Origin: Firmicutes bacterium HGW-Firmicutes-12
GTDB lineage: Bacteria; Bacillota; Peptococcia; DRI-13; PHAD01
NCBI GenBank assembly: GCA_002841595.1
Contig: PHAD01000013.1
Coordinates: forward strand, 1 to 37,548
Reading direction: 5' to 3'
DNA: 37,548 bases
Below are positions 27,139-35,455 of the stretch, piece by piece. Made by a program: the position numbers and the translations under genes. The notes under the pieces were generated by a model. That model saw only the letters and a program-made list of their open reading frames with translations. It made no database searches and had not been told where the DNA came from. Position 1 is the first letter of the stretch, and each line of letters begins with the position of its first letter.

Positions 27139-28819
27139 CTTGCCACCTCCCTAGCATTTCATGAGGCCCGCCACCCGGAGGGATAATCGGGAAAACATTT
27201 TCTGACTGATCCACAATACATTCGATCAGCACCGGTCCCTCAGTATTAAGGGCCTGGACAATAATCCCCTTTGCTTCTTCAGGTTCGGAAATTCTTAGGG
27301 CTGTTATTCCATATGCTTCAGCCAATCGTATAAAGTCTGGATTATACGTAAATATAGTTTGTGCATAATGCTCTTTAAAAAATAACTCCTGCCATTGACG
27401 AACCATACCTAAACAAGAATTATTTAGAACGAATATCTTAATCGGCAGATTATTTTGCGCAATAGTTGCTAATTCTTGAATATTCATCTGAATACTGCCA
27501 TCACCTGAAAATAAAAGTATATTCTCTTTTGGTCGCCCAAAAGCAGCCCCTATCGCCGCAGGCAGGCCAAAGCCCATTGTCCCCAGTCCACCAGAAGTCA
27601 CAAAGTTACGGATACCTCCTAAGGGAAAGAACTGTGCAACAAACATTTGATGCTGTCCTACATCGGTAACCACCACAGCTTTTTCACCTGCTATACGGGC
27701 AGTTTCTTCTATAACATACTGAGGTTTTAATGTTTTTTCTTTATCGTATAAAAGAGGATACTTTTTCTCAAACTCATTAATCTGACTTAGCCACTCATCT
27801 AATTGGAATGTCTGTTTCTCCTTCTTGAAGCCCGTCATTATTGCGGTGAGAAATCTCCCAGCATCACAAACCACTGGAATTTCAGTATTAACGTTCTTAC
27901 ATAACTCAGCCGGGTCAATATCTACATGCACAATAGTTGTATCAAAAAGGAAGTTCTCCGGCTTCCCTGTTACTCTATCACTAAAACGAACTCCAATCGC
28001 CAATAAAAGATCGCATGAATTAAGCGCTAAGTTAGCTGCAGGTATTCCGTGCATCCCCACCATACCTAAAACATTTGTGTTCTTGTCTGGAATTGCCCCT
28101 TTGCCCATCAGTGTAGTAACTACCGGCATGCCTGTATATTTCACAAACTCCTCTAACTGTTCCCACGCACGGCTGGCAATTATACCACCACCTAACATTA
28201 ATAGCGGTTTTTTGGCCATTTTTATCGCTTCTAGTACCTTACTTATTTGTTCCTCTAAGCCATTTTTTCGAGGACCCTTTCGCGTTGTGATATTATGGGT
28301 TGTTGCAGAAAAATCAACAGTACCAGAAAAAATATCACTAGGAATATCCACCAAAACTGGCCCGGGACGACCAGTGGTTGCTACATTCCAGGCCTCTTCC
28401 AACACAGCCGGTAGCAGTTCAATGTCCTTTACCATGTAACTATGCTTAGTTATCGGCATTGTTATACCCATGATATCGGCCTCCTGAAAAGAGTCTCTAC
28501 CTATATCTGCCAAGCCAACCTGACCTGTAATGGCTATAAGTGGAACAGAATCCAAATATGCATTGGCTATACCTGTAACCAAGTTTGTAGCTCCTGGTCC
28601 CGAAGTAGCAAAGCATACTCCGGGCTTACCGGTTACACGAGCATAACCATCAGCCGCATGTACTGCACCCTGTTCATGTCTTGCTAGCACATGTTTAAGT
28701 GTGGATTTTCCCAATACATCATATAGAAATATAACTTTGCCACCTGGGTAGCCAAAAATATACTCCACGCCCTTATTTTCAAAAAACTTAATTAAATATT
28801 GAGCCCCATTCAATTTCAC
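27110..28819 (-). CDS. ilvB: Acetolactate synthase catalytic subunit, first copy (canonical Trp)
   Basis: A 569-residue AHAS catalytic subunit, first gene of the operon. Motifs are the FGYPGG block, RHEQGAVHAADGYAR with the catalytic Glu, RFSDRVTG (FAD-dependent AHAS class) and GDGSIQMN...FVLNN for ThDP/Mg. It keeps the Trp in GMVRQWQELFF (codon 27392-27394), which in E. coli AHAS II gives preference for 2-ketobutyrate and is a classic herbicide-resistance position. A short tail after the family end overlaps ilvN. I choose the GTG at 28817-28819 after GGAGG; a TTG two codons later has longer spacing, and a TTG at 28834 lies upstream of the site. It pairs directly with the overlapping ilvN. 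Confidence 0.96.
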   Translation of the reverse strand: MKLNGAQYLIKFFENKGVEYIFGYPGGKVIFLYDVLGKSTLKHVLARHEQGAVHAADGYARVTGKPGVCFATSGPGATNLVTGIANAYLDSVPLIAITGQVGLADIGRDSFQEADIMGITMPITKHSYMVKDIELLPAVLEEAWNVATTGRPGPVLVDIPSDIFSGTVDFSATTHNITTRKGPRKNGLEEQISKVLEAIKMAKKPLLMLGGGIIASRAWEQLEEFVKYTGMPVVTTLMGKGAIPDKNTNVLGMVGMHGIPAANLALNSCDLLLAIGVRFSDRVTGKPENFLFDTTIVHVDIDPAELCKNVNTEIPVVCDAGRFLTAIMTGFKKEKQTFQLDEWLSQINEFEKKYPLLYDKEKTLKPQYVIEETARIAGEKAVVVTDVGQHQMFVAQFFPLGGIRNFVTSGGLGTMGFGLPAAIGAAFGRPKENILLFSGDGSIQMNIQELATIAQNNLPIKIFVLNNSCLGMVRQWQELFFKEHYAQTIFTYNPDFIRLAEAYGITALRISEPEEAKGIIVQALNTEGPVLIECIVDQSENVFPIIPPGGGPHEMLGRWQGETHISRIG

Positions 28820-28894
28820 AACACCTCCGGACAATTGTACAAGAGTTAAGTAATTAGCTAGTTTAAAATAGGTTGGGTAACCTCATTGTATCTT

Positions 28895-28956
28895 GGATAT
28901 ATTGTAATATGATATCCTTGGTCAATAAAGATGTCAACAAGCAACAGCGCTTGCTT
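28895..28956. repeat. Two inverted repeats flanking and overlapping the proximal ilv promoter
   Basis: AAGCAA (28939-28944) and TTGCTT (28951-28956) form a perfect 6-6-6 interrupted palindrome directly upstream of the -35 box. GGATAT (28895-28900) and ATATCC (28912-28917) form a second one covering the -10 box and start region. Both are placed like operators. The owner is unknown; neither resembles a CodY box. Confidence 0.4.
28909..28937 (-). promoter_or_regulatory. Second (proximal) ilv-leu promoter, after the T-box terminator
   Basis: On the minus strand, TTGACA (28937-28932) and TATCAT (28914-28909) are 17 bases apart: a perfect -35 and a one-mismatch -10 at ideal spacing. It lies about 55 bases beyond the T-box terminator and about 85 bases before the ilvB start, so transcripts from here would bypass T-box control. 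Confidence 0.65.
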
Positions 28957-28992
28957 CTATCTATTATATATCTAAAACATCGTATAAATAAT

Positions 28993-29039
28993 AAAAACCC
29001 CTCGTCCATAACAGCTTAAATGCTGTCAGGGACGAGAGG
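28993..29039 (-). terminator. T-box regulated intrinsic terminator
   Basis: On the minus strand, CCTCTCGTCC (29039-29030) pairs with GGACGAGGGG (29007-28998). An inner ACAGC/GCTGT stem and a TTTTTATT tail complete it. The 5' arm also contains TCTCG and CCCT, which can pair with CGAGA and AGGG of the T-box to form the competing antiterminator. Confidence 0.93.
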
Positions 29040-29264
29040 AATATCTCGCGGTACCACCCTGCTTACCTTATATACTAGGTCACCTCTTTTAGTATTAACG
29101 GCTACCACCGGTTTACCCTACAATAATCAGGCAAACAGCTCCAAGACGACTCTTCTATATCAAACATACCGTTTCCCACCATTCCCGGCTCTCTGAAAAT
29201 GTTCAATATTTCCGCTTCTTTTCATTGCTTCTATATATATTAATTTATTATTGATCGAACTTAT
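28993..29264 (-). ncRNA. T-box leader riboswitch of the ilv-leu operon
   Basis: The minus strand carries AGGGTGGTACCGCG at 29060-29047, the conserved T-box/antiterminator sequence, followed by the terminator. Upstream are AGAGAG (Stem I, about 29193-29188), CTTGGAGC closing the specifier region (29145-29138), and a stem III-like GTAGG...CCGTTA segment. Uncharged tRNA binding would stabilise the antiterminator and let transcription into ilvB. By aligning to the usual 'specifier, three bases, TTGG' layout, GTC (Val) at 29150-29148 is my best specifier candidate, but I could not fold Stem I with certainty and Leu or Ile remain possible. The 5' end is estimated from the promoter at 29271-29300. 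Confidence 0.95.
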
Positions 29265-29270
29265 TAATTA

Positions 29271-29300
29271 AGTATAGTTGGAACTGACTGTAGTTGTCAA
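29271..29300 (-). promoter_or_regulatory. Distal ilv-leu promoter driving the T-box leader
   Basis: On the minus strand, TTGACA (29300-29295), 18 bases, TATACT (29276-29271). It is placed correctly for the T-box leader and lies between the stop of the LUD gene at 29328 and the leader. Confidence 0.8.
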
Positions 29301-29327
29301 TCAAAATTACATCAAAAAATCATTAAG

Positions 29328-29963
29328 TTAATAGCCAAGTTCTTCCCCAACTATTATTATATTTATATCAGTAAACATTGGCTTCTTTCTTAGTATTGTA
29401 GTCACGTTACAAATGCGGGTATCAGCTGTACAGTCCATACAAATACCGGCCTTGATACAAGGGTTAGCATACTTTAAGCGTTTATTATTCATTGGAGCAG
29501 CATACATCTCGATTCTTTCCATAGCTGCATCTATATCCTTAGTTATTTTATTAATACCAGCTACTACGATAACTTTTTTTGGTCCAAAAATCATCGCGCT
29601 AACTCTATTACCTGCTCCATCTACGTTTACCAGCTTGCCATCCATAGTTACGGCATTAGTACTGCAAATAAGACAATCACAGGTAAGTTGTTTGCGTCGT
29701 ACCGCCATTTTTTCATCGGGGCTTAGTGTTGCAAGTGCATGATTAAGGAGTTCCTTACCATCCTTCTCCATCTCTTCCAAAACTCCAAGTTCGACTACTG
29801 TCATAGACCCCACTATACCAATGCTATTACTACCTTCAATCAAATCAAGTATCTTTTGTTTTGCCGCCTCCTTGGTTGGCACATAATCTGCATTGAAATT
29901 GTTTTTCTTTAATGCATCCACAACCTTTTGAGCTAAGATTTCCTTATGCCAGTTCTTAGGCAT
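29328..29963 (-). CDS. LUD-domain protein (LutC/YkgG family, DUF162)
   Basis: A 211-residue single LUD-domain protein. Recognisable patterns are the SIGIVGSMTVVELGVLEEM helix-strand region (about 47-65), CLICSTNAVTMDGKLVN (96-112), a nucleotide-like VDGAGNRVSAMIFGPKKVIVV stretch, and a Cys-containing C-terminal segment (NPCIKAGICMDC, CNVTTILRKKP). LUD proteins include LutB/LutC of lactate oxidation, but single-domain homologues in Clostridia often stand alone and their role is unknown; lutA and lutB are absent here. ATG at 29961-29963 with AGGAGG 10 bases upstream. It stands alone; no hairpin separates it from the T-box promoter downstream. Confidence 0.88.
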   Translation of the reverse strand: MPKNWHKEILAQKVVDALKKNNFNADYVPTKEAAKQKILDLIEGSNSIGIVGSMTVVELGVLEEMEKDGKELLNHALATLSPDEKMAVRRKQLTCDCLICSTNAVTMDGKLVNVDGAGNRVSAMIFGPKKVIVVAGINKITKDIDAAMERIEMYAAPMNNKRLKYANPCIKAGICMDCTADTRICNVTTILRKKPMFTDINIIIVGEELGY

Positions 29964-30303
29964 GGTAAATTCCCCTCCTCTAGTAAAACTTATTTGTTTC
30001 TTTATATTATATAATATATTATTTATTTAGAAACTATCTAATATAAACTCTTTTTTCCCAACAATATATAACTTCTATTATATTATGCTTTGTTTCATTA
30101 TCGAAGACAAGAAAGGCGCGCCTTAATCGGTTCCCTTGGCGTGCGTCTTTTAAGTACTATATACCGCAGTATTTTGCCAGCATGGCAAAAGTTATACTTT
30201 CCTATAGTGTAAAAAAATTTGGTGCTGCAATAAATTACAGCACCTAAACATACTTTTTACTCTCTTTTATCCTGCTCCTAAATTAGTGAATAAGTGTTTA
30301 AGT
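29964..30303. other. 340-base non-coding stretch with hairpins
   Basis: The side next to the LUD gene (29985-30060) is very AT-rich, with a minus-strand TATAAT but no clear -35. From 30100 on there are three hairpins: a GC-rich one (GCGCGCC 30116-30122 with GGCGTGC 30138-30144, containing the 12-base palindrome AAGGCGCGCCTT at 30113-30124), a perfect 8-3-8 palindrome (TTTTGCCA 30172-30179, TGGCAAAA 30183-30190), and the DUF378 terminator at 30211-30244. I see no coding region with a ribosome-binding site. A small RNA or stacked terminators are both possible. Confidence 0.6.
30211..30244 (-). terminator. Intrinsic terminator of the DUF378 gene
   Basis: On the minus strand, GGTGCTG (30244-30238) and CAGCACC (30227-30221) enclose a 10-base loop, followed by AAATTTTTTT. 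It lies about 60 bases after the DUF378 stop. Confidence 0.85.
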
Positions 30304-30516
30304 TCACTGTTTGCGTTTATTGCGTTCACCCACACGATTACCTAAAAGAAAGGTGATTGAGTACAAGCCGGCTAACCCCACCAATGAGTAAACTATTCTG
30401 CTTAAGATTGCAGTTTGCCCACCAAAAATTGCGGCAACTAAATCAAAATTCAATAAGCCAATAAGTCCCCAATTTAATGCTCCAATAATAACCAATACAA
30501 GGGCAAGTGTATCCAT
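30304..30516 (-). CDS. DUF378 small membrane protein (YuzA-like)
   Basis: A 70-residue protein with two membrane helices (about 3-25 and 34-60) joined by the conserved IGALNWGLIGLLNFDLVAAI segment that defines DUF378, and a basic C-terminus (GERNKRKQ). Function unknown throughout the family. ATG at 30514-30516 with AGGAG 9 bases upstream. It is a single gene with its own terminator, divergent from the Nudix gene. Confidence 0.88.
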   Translation of the reverse strand: MDTLALVLVIIGALNWGLIGLLNFDLVAAIFGGQTAILSRIVYSLVGLAGLYSITFLLGNRVGERNKRKQ

Positions 30517-30639
30517 TCTTTTCCACTCCTTTTTAGGTTTTAATACATCAATAGCATTCTTAATTTCTATATTTTTTATACTCCTAAATCTGTAATTTTT
30601 TAGTATTTTATTAAATATCTACAAGTTGCGTTAGAAAGG

Positions 30640-31278
30640 ATGATTGATTTGCCAAAGATCAGTAATATCGCTGAAATTAAAAATATGCTTAAAAACAAGA
30701 AAACCAGTATTTTATTCGATCAGCAGTACAACCAATTTGCAGTATTACTACCCTTGGTTATGCATAAAAATGAACTTTGCCTGCTATTTGAAGTAAGAGC
30801 AAAAAATCTCACCTATCAACCAGGTGAGATATGCTTTCCAGGAGGTCAAATAGAAGTTGAAGACAGTAGTCCTGCAGCTGCTGCACTTAGAGAAACATCA
30901 GAGGAACTTGGCATTAATAAAAATAATATCGAGATGATTGGTCAACTCAACACATTATTGACACCTTTTCAGTATAGAATTTATCCCTTTGTTGCTCTTA
31001 TTAAAGAAAATACACTTCTTCAGCCCACAAAGGCGGAGGTGGACGAGCTTTTCTTTATCCCCTTAGATTATCTGTTAAGCTGCCAGCCGGAAATCAGCTA
31101 CCTGGATATCAACATGCAGCCGAACGAGAACTTCCCTTACCATCTCGTGCCCGGCGGGGAAAACTACCCTTGGAAAAGTGGTAAATACCCTATTTATTTC
31201 TACACTTATGAGCACTATACAGTTTGGGGTATAACAGCTCGTATCCTTCACCATTTCATAGAGTTAGTAAACAGATAG
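30640..31278 (+). CDS. Nudix hydrolase, CoA pyrophosphatase type (NudL/YeaB-like)
   Basis: A 212-residue Nudix protein. The upstream block LLFEVRAKNLTYQPGEICFP (48-67) followed by PGGQIEVED matches the CoA-specific subgroup, and the Nudix helix carries RETSEELG (84-91) with the metal-binding Glu residues. It would cleave CoA or its derivatives to 4'-phosphopantetheine and 3',5'-ADP. The ATG at 30640 almost touches an AAAGG, while a TTG at 30649 sits at normal distance, so the real start may be three codons later. It ends 6 bases from the convergent glnS stop. Confidence 0.9.
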   Translation: MIDLPKISNIAEIKNMLKNKKTSILFDQQYNQFAVLLPLVMHKNELCLLFEVRAKNLTYQPGEICFPGGQIEVEDSSPAAAALRETSEELGINKNNIEMIGQLNTLLTPFQYRIYPFVALIKENTLLQPTKAEVDELFFIPLDYLLSCQPEISYLDINMQPNENFPYHLVPGGENYPWKSGKYPIYFYTYEHYTVWGITARILHHFIELVNR

Positions 31279-31284
31279 ATGTTT

Positions 31285-32979
31285 TTATGATTTATTTGCT
31301 TTCTCAATTTTTGCCCAGGTATCACGAAGAGATACTACCCTGTTAAAAACTATTTTCTCACCACTTGTATCTTGGATATCAACACAGAAATAGCCTTGTC
31401 TTAGAAACTGGTATCCACTTCCCTTTTCCCCATCAGCCAGACTTGGTTCCACCACAGAATTAGTGAGTTTAACTAGAGATTTCGGATTTAAGTTAGCTAT
31501 AAAGCTATCTGCCTCGTCTCTTTCTTCATTTTCTCCTTCTTTTTCCTCATCCTGATCATCTAAGAGAAGATAATCATAAAGACGCACTTCAGCAGGCATT
31601 GCATGTTGTACTGATAACCAATGTATTGTTCCCTTCACCTTTTTGCCGCTGGTATCGTCTCCACTTCTAGTATTAGGATCATAAGTACAATGTATCTCTA
31701 GTATCTTACCGGTGCTTTCATCTTTTATTACCCTTTCACATTTAATTATGTAAGCATGCTTTAAGCGAACTTCATTTCCAGGAGAAAGACGAAAATATTT
31801 TTTTGTGGGTTCTTCCATGAAATCTTCATCTTCAATATATATTTCGCGGGAAAAAGGTAGCTGACGAGTCCCCATTTCAGGAAGTTGAGAGTTGTTCTCC
31901 GCTTCAAGCCATTCCACCTTATCTTCAGGATAGTTGTCAATTATTACTTTAATTGGTCTTAATACAGCCATAACACGCGGTGCCTTAGCATTTAAGTCTT
32001 CCCTGATACAGTGTTCCAATAAGCTTATATCTACGACACTATTACTCTTTGCTACCCCAATTCGCTCGCAAAAATCTCTAATAGCCTCAGGTGTATACCC
32101 ACGACGTCTTAATCCTGAAATAGTAGGCATACGCGGGTCATTCCAGCCTTGAACATGCCCTTCTTCGACAAGCTGACGTAACAAACGTTTACTCATTAGA
32201 GTGTTGGTAATATTTAAACGTGCAAATTCTATCTGCTGCGGGTGAAATATTTCCAAGCAATTAAGTAACCAATCATAAAGAGGTCGGTGATCTTCAAATT
32301 CCAGTGTACAAATGGAATGAGTAATGCCCTCTATTGAATCCGAAATAGGATGAGCAAAATCATACATAGGATAAATACACCACTTATCACCCGTCCGATG
32401 ATGTGCTGCTTTTATTATTCGATAAAGCACAGGATCACGCATGTTTATATTTGGTGATGCCATATCAATTTTGGCACGCAAGACGCGGGACCCGTCAGGA
32501 AAGGTACCCACTCTCATTTGCTCAAATAACTCTAAATTCTCTTCAATCGAACGATTCCGAAAAGGACTCTCTCTGCCGGGTTGAGTCAACGTACCCCTAT
32601 GTTCTCTAATCTCTTGAGGAGTAAGCTCACAAACATAGGCCTTACCCTTTTTAATCAATTGAACAGCATAGTCGTACATTTTCTCAAAGTAATCAGATGC
32701 ATAAAAAAGCCTATCATCCCAATCAAAACCTAGCCACTTAACATCCTTTTTTATTGAATCCACATATTCTGTATCCTCTTTACTGGGATTCGTATCATCA
32801 AAACGTAAATTACAAAGGCCTCCATTGGCTATAGCAATCCCAAAATTAAGACAAATTGACTTGGCATGTCCTATATGAAGGTAGCCATTAGGCTCTGGAG
32901 GAAACCTAGTATGTACTCTGTCCTCGTATTTATCGGTTTTTTTGTCTTCATTTATTATATTCTGGATAAAATTTATCAT
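31285..32979 (-). CDS. glnS: Glutaminyl-tRNA synthetase
   Basis: A 564-residue class I aminoacyl-tRNA synthetase. The HIGH motif is HIGH itself (35-38, in [12 protein letters not shown]). The KMSKS equivalent is LMSKR (261-265). [11 protein letters not shown] (59-69) and the GlnRS-type anticodon-binding beta barrels follow. The protein is slightly longer than E. coli GlnS, mainly through an acidic low-complexity segment at about 474-492 ([18 protein letters not shown]). The ATG at 32977-32979 has AGGAGG 10 bases upstream; the open frame extends eight codons further but through that site. Most Firmicutes make Gln-tRNA by GatCAB amidation, so a direct GlnRS is noteworthy. A minus-strand TATAAT lies at 33043-33048, with a poor -35. 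Confidence 0.96.
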   Translation of the reverse strand: MINFIQNIINEDKKTDKYEDRVHTRFPPEPNGYLHIGHAKSICLNFGIAIANGGLCNLRFDDTNPSKEDTEYVDSIKKDVKWLGFDWDDRLFYASDYFEKMYDYAVQLIKKGKAYVCELTPQEIREHRGTLTQPGRESPFRNRSIEENLELFEQMRVGTFPDGSRVLRAKIDMASPNINMRDPVLYRIIKAAHHRTGDKWCIYPMYDFAHPISDSIEGITHSICTLEFEDHRPLYDWLLNCLEIFHPQQIEFARLNITNTLMSKRLLRQLVEEGHVQGWNDPRMPTISGLRRRGYTPEAIRDFCERIGVAKSNSVVDISLLEHCIREDLNAKAPRVMAVLRPIKVIIDNYPEDKVEWLEAENNSQLPEMGTRQLPFSREIYIEDEDFMEEPTKKYFRLSPGNEVRLKHAYIIKCERVIKDESTGKILEIHCTYDPNTRSGDDTSGKKVKGTIHWLSVQHAMPAEVRLYDYLLLDDQDEEKEGENEERDEADSFIANLNPKSLVKLTNSVVEPSLADGEKGSGYQFLRQGYFCVDIQDTSGEKIVFNRVVSLRDTWAKIEKANKS

Positions 32980-33100
32980 TTTTAAAATACCTCCTTGCCA
33001 CATTTCTTTTAAGATGTTACTGCATCTATATTTTTATTATATATTATACCTAAAAATAAAGAATAAGTGTTTTCCAAACAGGAAACTCTACTTAAAGCTA

Positions 33101-33616
33101 CTACCTTTTAATGTACCTTCCTTCTCGCCTTGGTTTCCAGTCAATAAAACCTGGTGCATTAAACAATTCCCCTCTTTTTTTAGCATCACCTGGCATATTT
33201 TCTTCATTTTTGAACTTATGAGAGGCAATCCTTTTTATAACTCTTCTATGCTTCTTATTAATATATTCTTCAAGAAGCTGCAGCATTTTCTCGAGGTTGT
33301 GATAACACTCGATTGTAGAAATATTACTCTTTTTTTCATCACACAGTAAAAGTTCTCTCGCCTTCTGGGTAAAGGGCAAGTTTTTTATCTTATTCATATC
33401 TGTCATTACCATCCGGACAAGCGTCTTGACCTTTTCCTCAATTTCTTGTTTTTGCTTATTACCTGACATTACTAGCCAATAGTAATATCCATAAAGTTCA
33501 AACATATTCAAGTATAAATTAAAAATTAGTCTTTCCTTCCTTTTCCGAGCAATATATTTTTTTGTTAGAAGCGCTATAAATAGTAATAAGACTACTATAA
33601 TAACAAATATATTCAT
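33101..33616 (-). CDS. Small membrane-anchored protein of unknown function
   Basis: I do not recognise this family. The 171-residue product begins with one membrane helix (about residues 2-18, IFVIIVVLLLFIALL) and a basic flank (KKYIARKRKER), predicting a cytoplasmic C-terminal domain. That domain is helical and charged (KQEIEEKVKTLVRMV, ECYHNLEKMLQLLEEYI) and ends in a basic tail (WKPRREGRYIKR). The start is the ATG at 33614-33616 with AAGGTG upstream; an ATG six codons earlier lacks a site. It is divergent from pgcA and upstream of glnS. The ribosome-binding site and anchor topology argue for a real gene. Confidence 0.7.
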   Translation of the reverse strand: MNIFVIIVVLLLFIALLTKKYIARKRKERLIFNLYLNMFELYGYYYWLVMSGNKQKQEIEEKVKTLVRMVMTDMNKIKNLPFTQKARELLLCDEKKSNISTIECYHNLEKMLQLLEEYINKKHRRVIKRIASHKFKNEENMPGDAKKRGELFNAPGFIDWKPRREGRYIKR

Positions 33617-33715
33617 TCTATTCACCTTGTCCATTAATGTTGATTTTACTAATTAGGCAAAAGATGGTAAGTAATAGATTTTTATAGTAATATATGTATC
33701 GGAGGGATCAAACAT

Positions 33716-35455
33716 ATGAAAAACATCGAAAAAGACTATTATTATTGGAAAGAGATGGTCTCAGACACTACTTTACAAAAAGAACTCCAATCCATCGAAG
33801 GAAATCAAAACGCTATTAAAGAACGTTTTTATAAAGGTCTAGAATTTGGAACCGGTGGTATGAGGGGGCTTATTGGGGCTGGCTCAAACCGAATAAACAT
33901 TTATACTATTCGCAAAGTTACCCAAGGTCTAGCTATGTTTCTAAACAGTTCTCTTGTTACTACAAAAAATAGTGTTGCTATCGCTTATGATTCACGTCAT
34001 ATGTCCAAAGAGTTCGCTCTTGAAGCTGCCCTTGTTTTGGTTCAAAACGGAATAAAAGCCTATGTATTCGAAAACATTACTCCAACTCCTTTGCTATCCT
34101 ATGCTGTTCGAGAGCTTGGATGCACTGCCGGCATTGTTATAACTGCTAGCCACAACCCCAAGGAATATAATGGTTATAAGGTCTACAATCATCATGGGGG
34201 ACAAATCACTGAAGGCCTAGCCACGGCAGTAATCACTGAAATCGAGAAAATCAATGATCCTTTTGAAATAAAAGTTGCCGACCAATTAGAAGCTGAGAAA
34301 GCTGATATGCTTTTTTTCCTTAATGACGAATTTATGGATACCTTTTTAGATAAAACTTACGAGCTTATCTTGAACAAGGATTTATTGAGACAATCAGCTG
34401 GAGAACTTAAAATTATTTACTCACCTCTTCATGGCACAGGACTGGTTCCACTCACAAAATTATTTAATCGTTCCGGTTTTAGCAGCCTTTGCATCGTAGA
34501 ACAACAGGCTATTGCTGATCCAACCTTTCCCACTGTTATTTACCCTAATCCTGAAGATCAAGCTGCTTGTGTACTGGCCCTTCAAGATGCCAAAAAACAT
34601 GATGCCGATATTATCCTCTTAACAGACCCTGATGCAGACCGCCTTGGCATTGTAGTCAAAGATAATTGCGGTGAGTACATACAATTAACTGGAAATCAAA
34701 CAGGTGCTTTATTAATTGACTATATCCTGCAAATGCGCCAACAAAATAATACCCTTCCACCTAATGGTGTGATTATCAAAACTATTGTAACCTCAAATAT
34801 GGGCGTAGAAATCGCTAGCCGCTACGGTGTCAAATATATCGATGTTCTAACAGGCTTTAAATATATTGGCGAAAAAATTGCTGAATTCGAGTTATCTAAT
34901 GAATATAGTTTTCTTTTCGGATACGAGGAAAGCTACGGTTACCTAATTGGGACATATTCCCGTGACAAAGATGCTATACAAGTTGCTCTAGTTTTAGCTG
35001 AAATAGCCTTGTATCATAAGAAAAACGAAAGTAGCATCTATAATCGTCTATTACAGTTATTTGATGAAGTTGGATATTTTTCTGAAAAGATGATTAATAT
35101 ACAGCTAGATGGTTTGGAAGGTCAACAAAAAATTATTGATATTATGAATAACCTCCGCGGGGGTTCTTATGAATGGTTGAAGCCTTTCGGTATTTTGGCT
35201 ATGCGAGACTACTTATACAGCAAGGAATTGGATTTGTGTTCCGGTATCGAGACAAGAATTGATCTGCCCTCATCTAATGTCATATATTTTGTTTTAGAAG
35301 AAGGAACATGGTGTTGCATACGGCCTTCAGGAACAGAACCAAAGTTGAAAATATACTTAGGTGTAAAAGCTAAAACTTCCGAGGCCAGCAAAGAGCGGCT
35401 AGAGAAACTTCATGAAGCTGTTTTTGAGTTCACTAAGTCTTATATGGTGGTATAA
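33716..35455 (+). CDS. pgcA: Phospho-sugar mutase (PgcA-type phosphoglucomutase)
   Basis: A 579-residue alpha-D-phosphohexomutase of the Bacillus PgcA (YhxB) type, expected to interconvert glucose-1-P and glucose-6-P, with mannose phosphates possible. The phosphoserine is Ser145 in TASHNPKEYNG. The magnesium loop is DPDADRLG (304-311), the sugar-recognition loop GYEESYGYL, and the phosphate-binding loop RPSGTEPKLKIY near the end. Its N-terminal FGTGGMRG is typical. ATG at 33716 with GGAGG upstream. The 3' end overlaps that of the convergent pgi gene by 16 bases. With pgi and malQ it forms a glucan/glucose-phosphate group. Confidence 0.93.
   Translation: MKNIEKDYYYWKEMVSDTTLQKELQSIEGNQNAIKERFYKGLEFGTGGMRGLIGAGSNRINIYTIRKVTQGLAMFLNSSLVTTKNSVAIAYDSRHMSKEFALEAALVLVQNGIKAYVFENITPTPLLSYAVRELGCTAGIVITASHNPKEYNGYKVYNHHGGQITEGLATAVITEIEKINDPFEIKVADQLEAEKADMLFFLNDEFMDTFLDKTYELILNKDLLRQSAGELKIIYSPLHGTGLVPLTKLFNRSGFSSLCIVEQQAIADPTFPTVIYPNPEDQAACVLALQDAKKHDADIILLTDPDADRLGIVVKDNCGEYIQLTGNQTGALLIDYILQMRQQNNTLPPNGVIIKTIVTSNMGVEIASRYGVKYIDVLTGFKYIGEKIAEFELSNEYSFLFGYEESYGYLIGTYSRDKDAIQVALVLAEIALYHKKNESSIYNRLLQLFDEVGYFSEKMINIQLDGLEGQQKIIDIMNNLRGGSYEWLKPFGILAMRDYLYSKELDLCSGIETRIDLPSSNVIYFVLEEGTWCCIRPSGTEPKLKIYLGVKAKTSEASKERLEKLHEAVFEFTKSYMVV

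Noticed and set aside
27825-28439. Plus-strand open frame of 204 codons opposite the first ilvB
   Set aside because: It lies entirely antisense to a conserved acetolactate synthase gene, has no ribosome-binding site, and its composition mirrors the opposite strand's codons.
30113-30124. AAGGCGCGCCTT as a mobile-element end or attachment site
   Set aside because: No second copy, direct repeat or transposase/integrase gene anywhere in the window.
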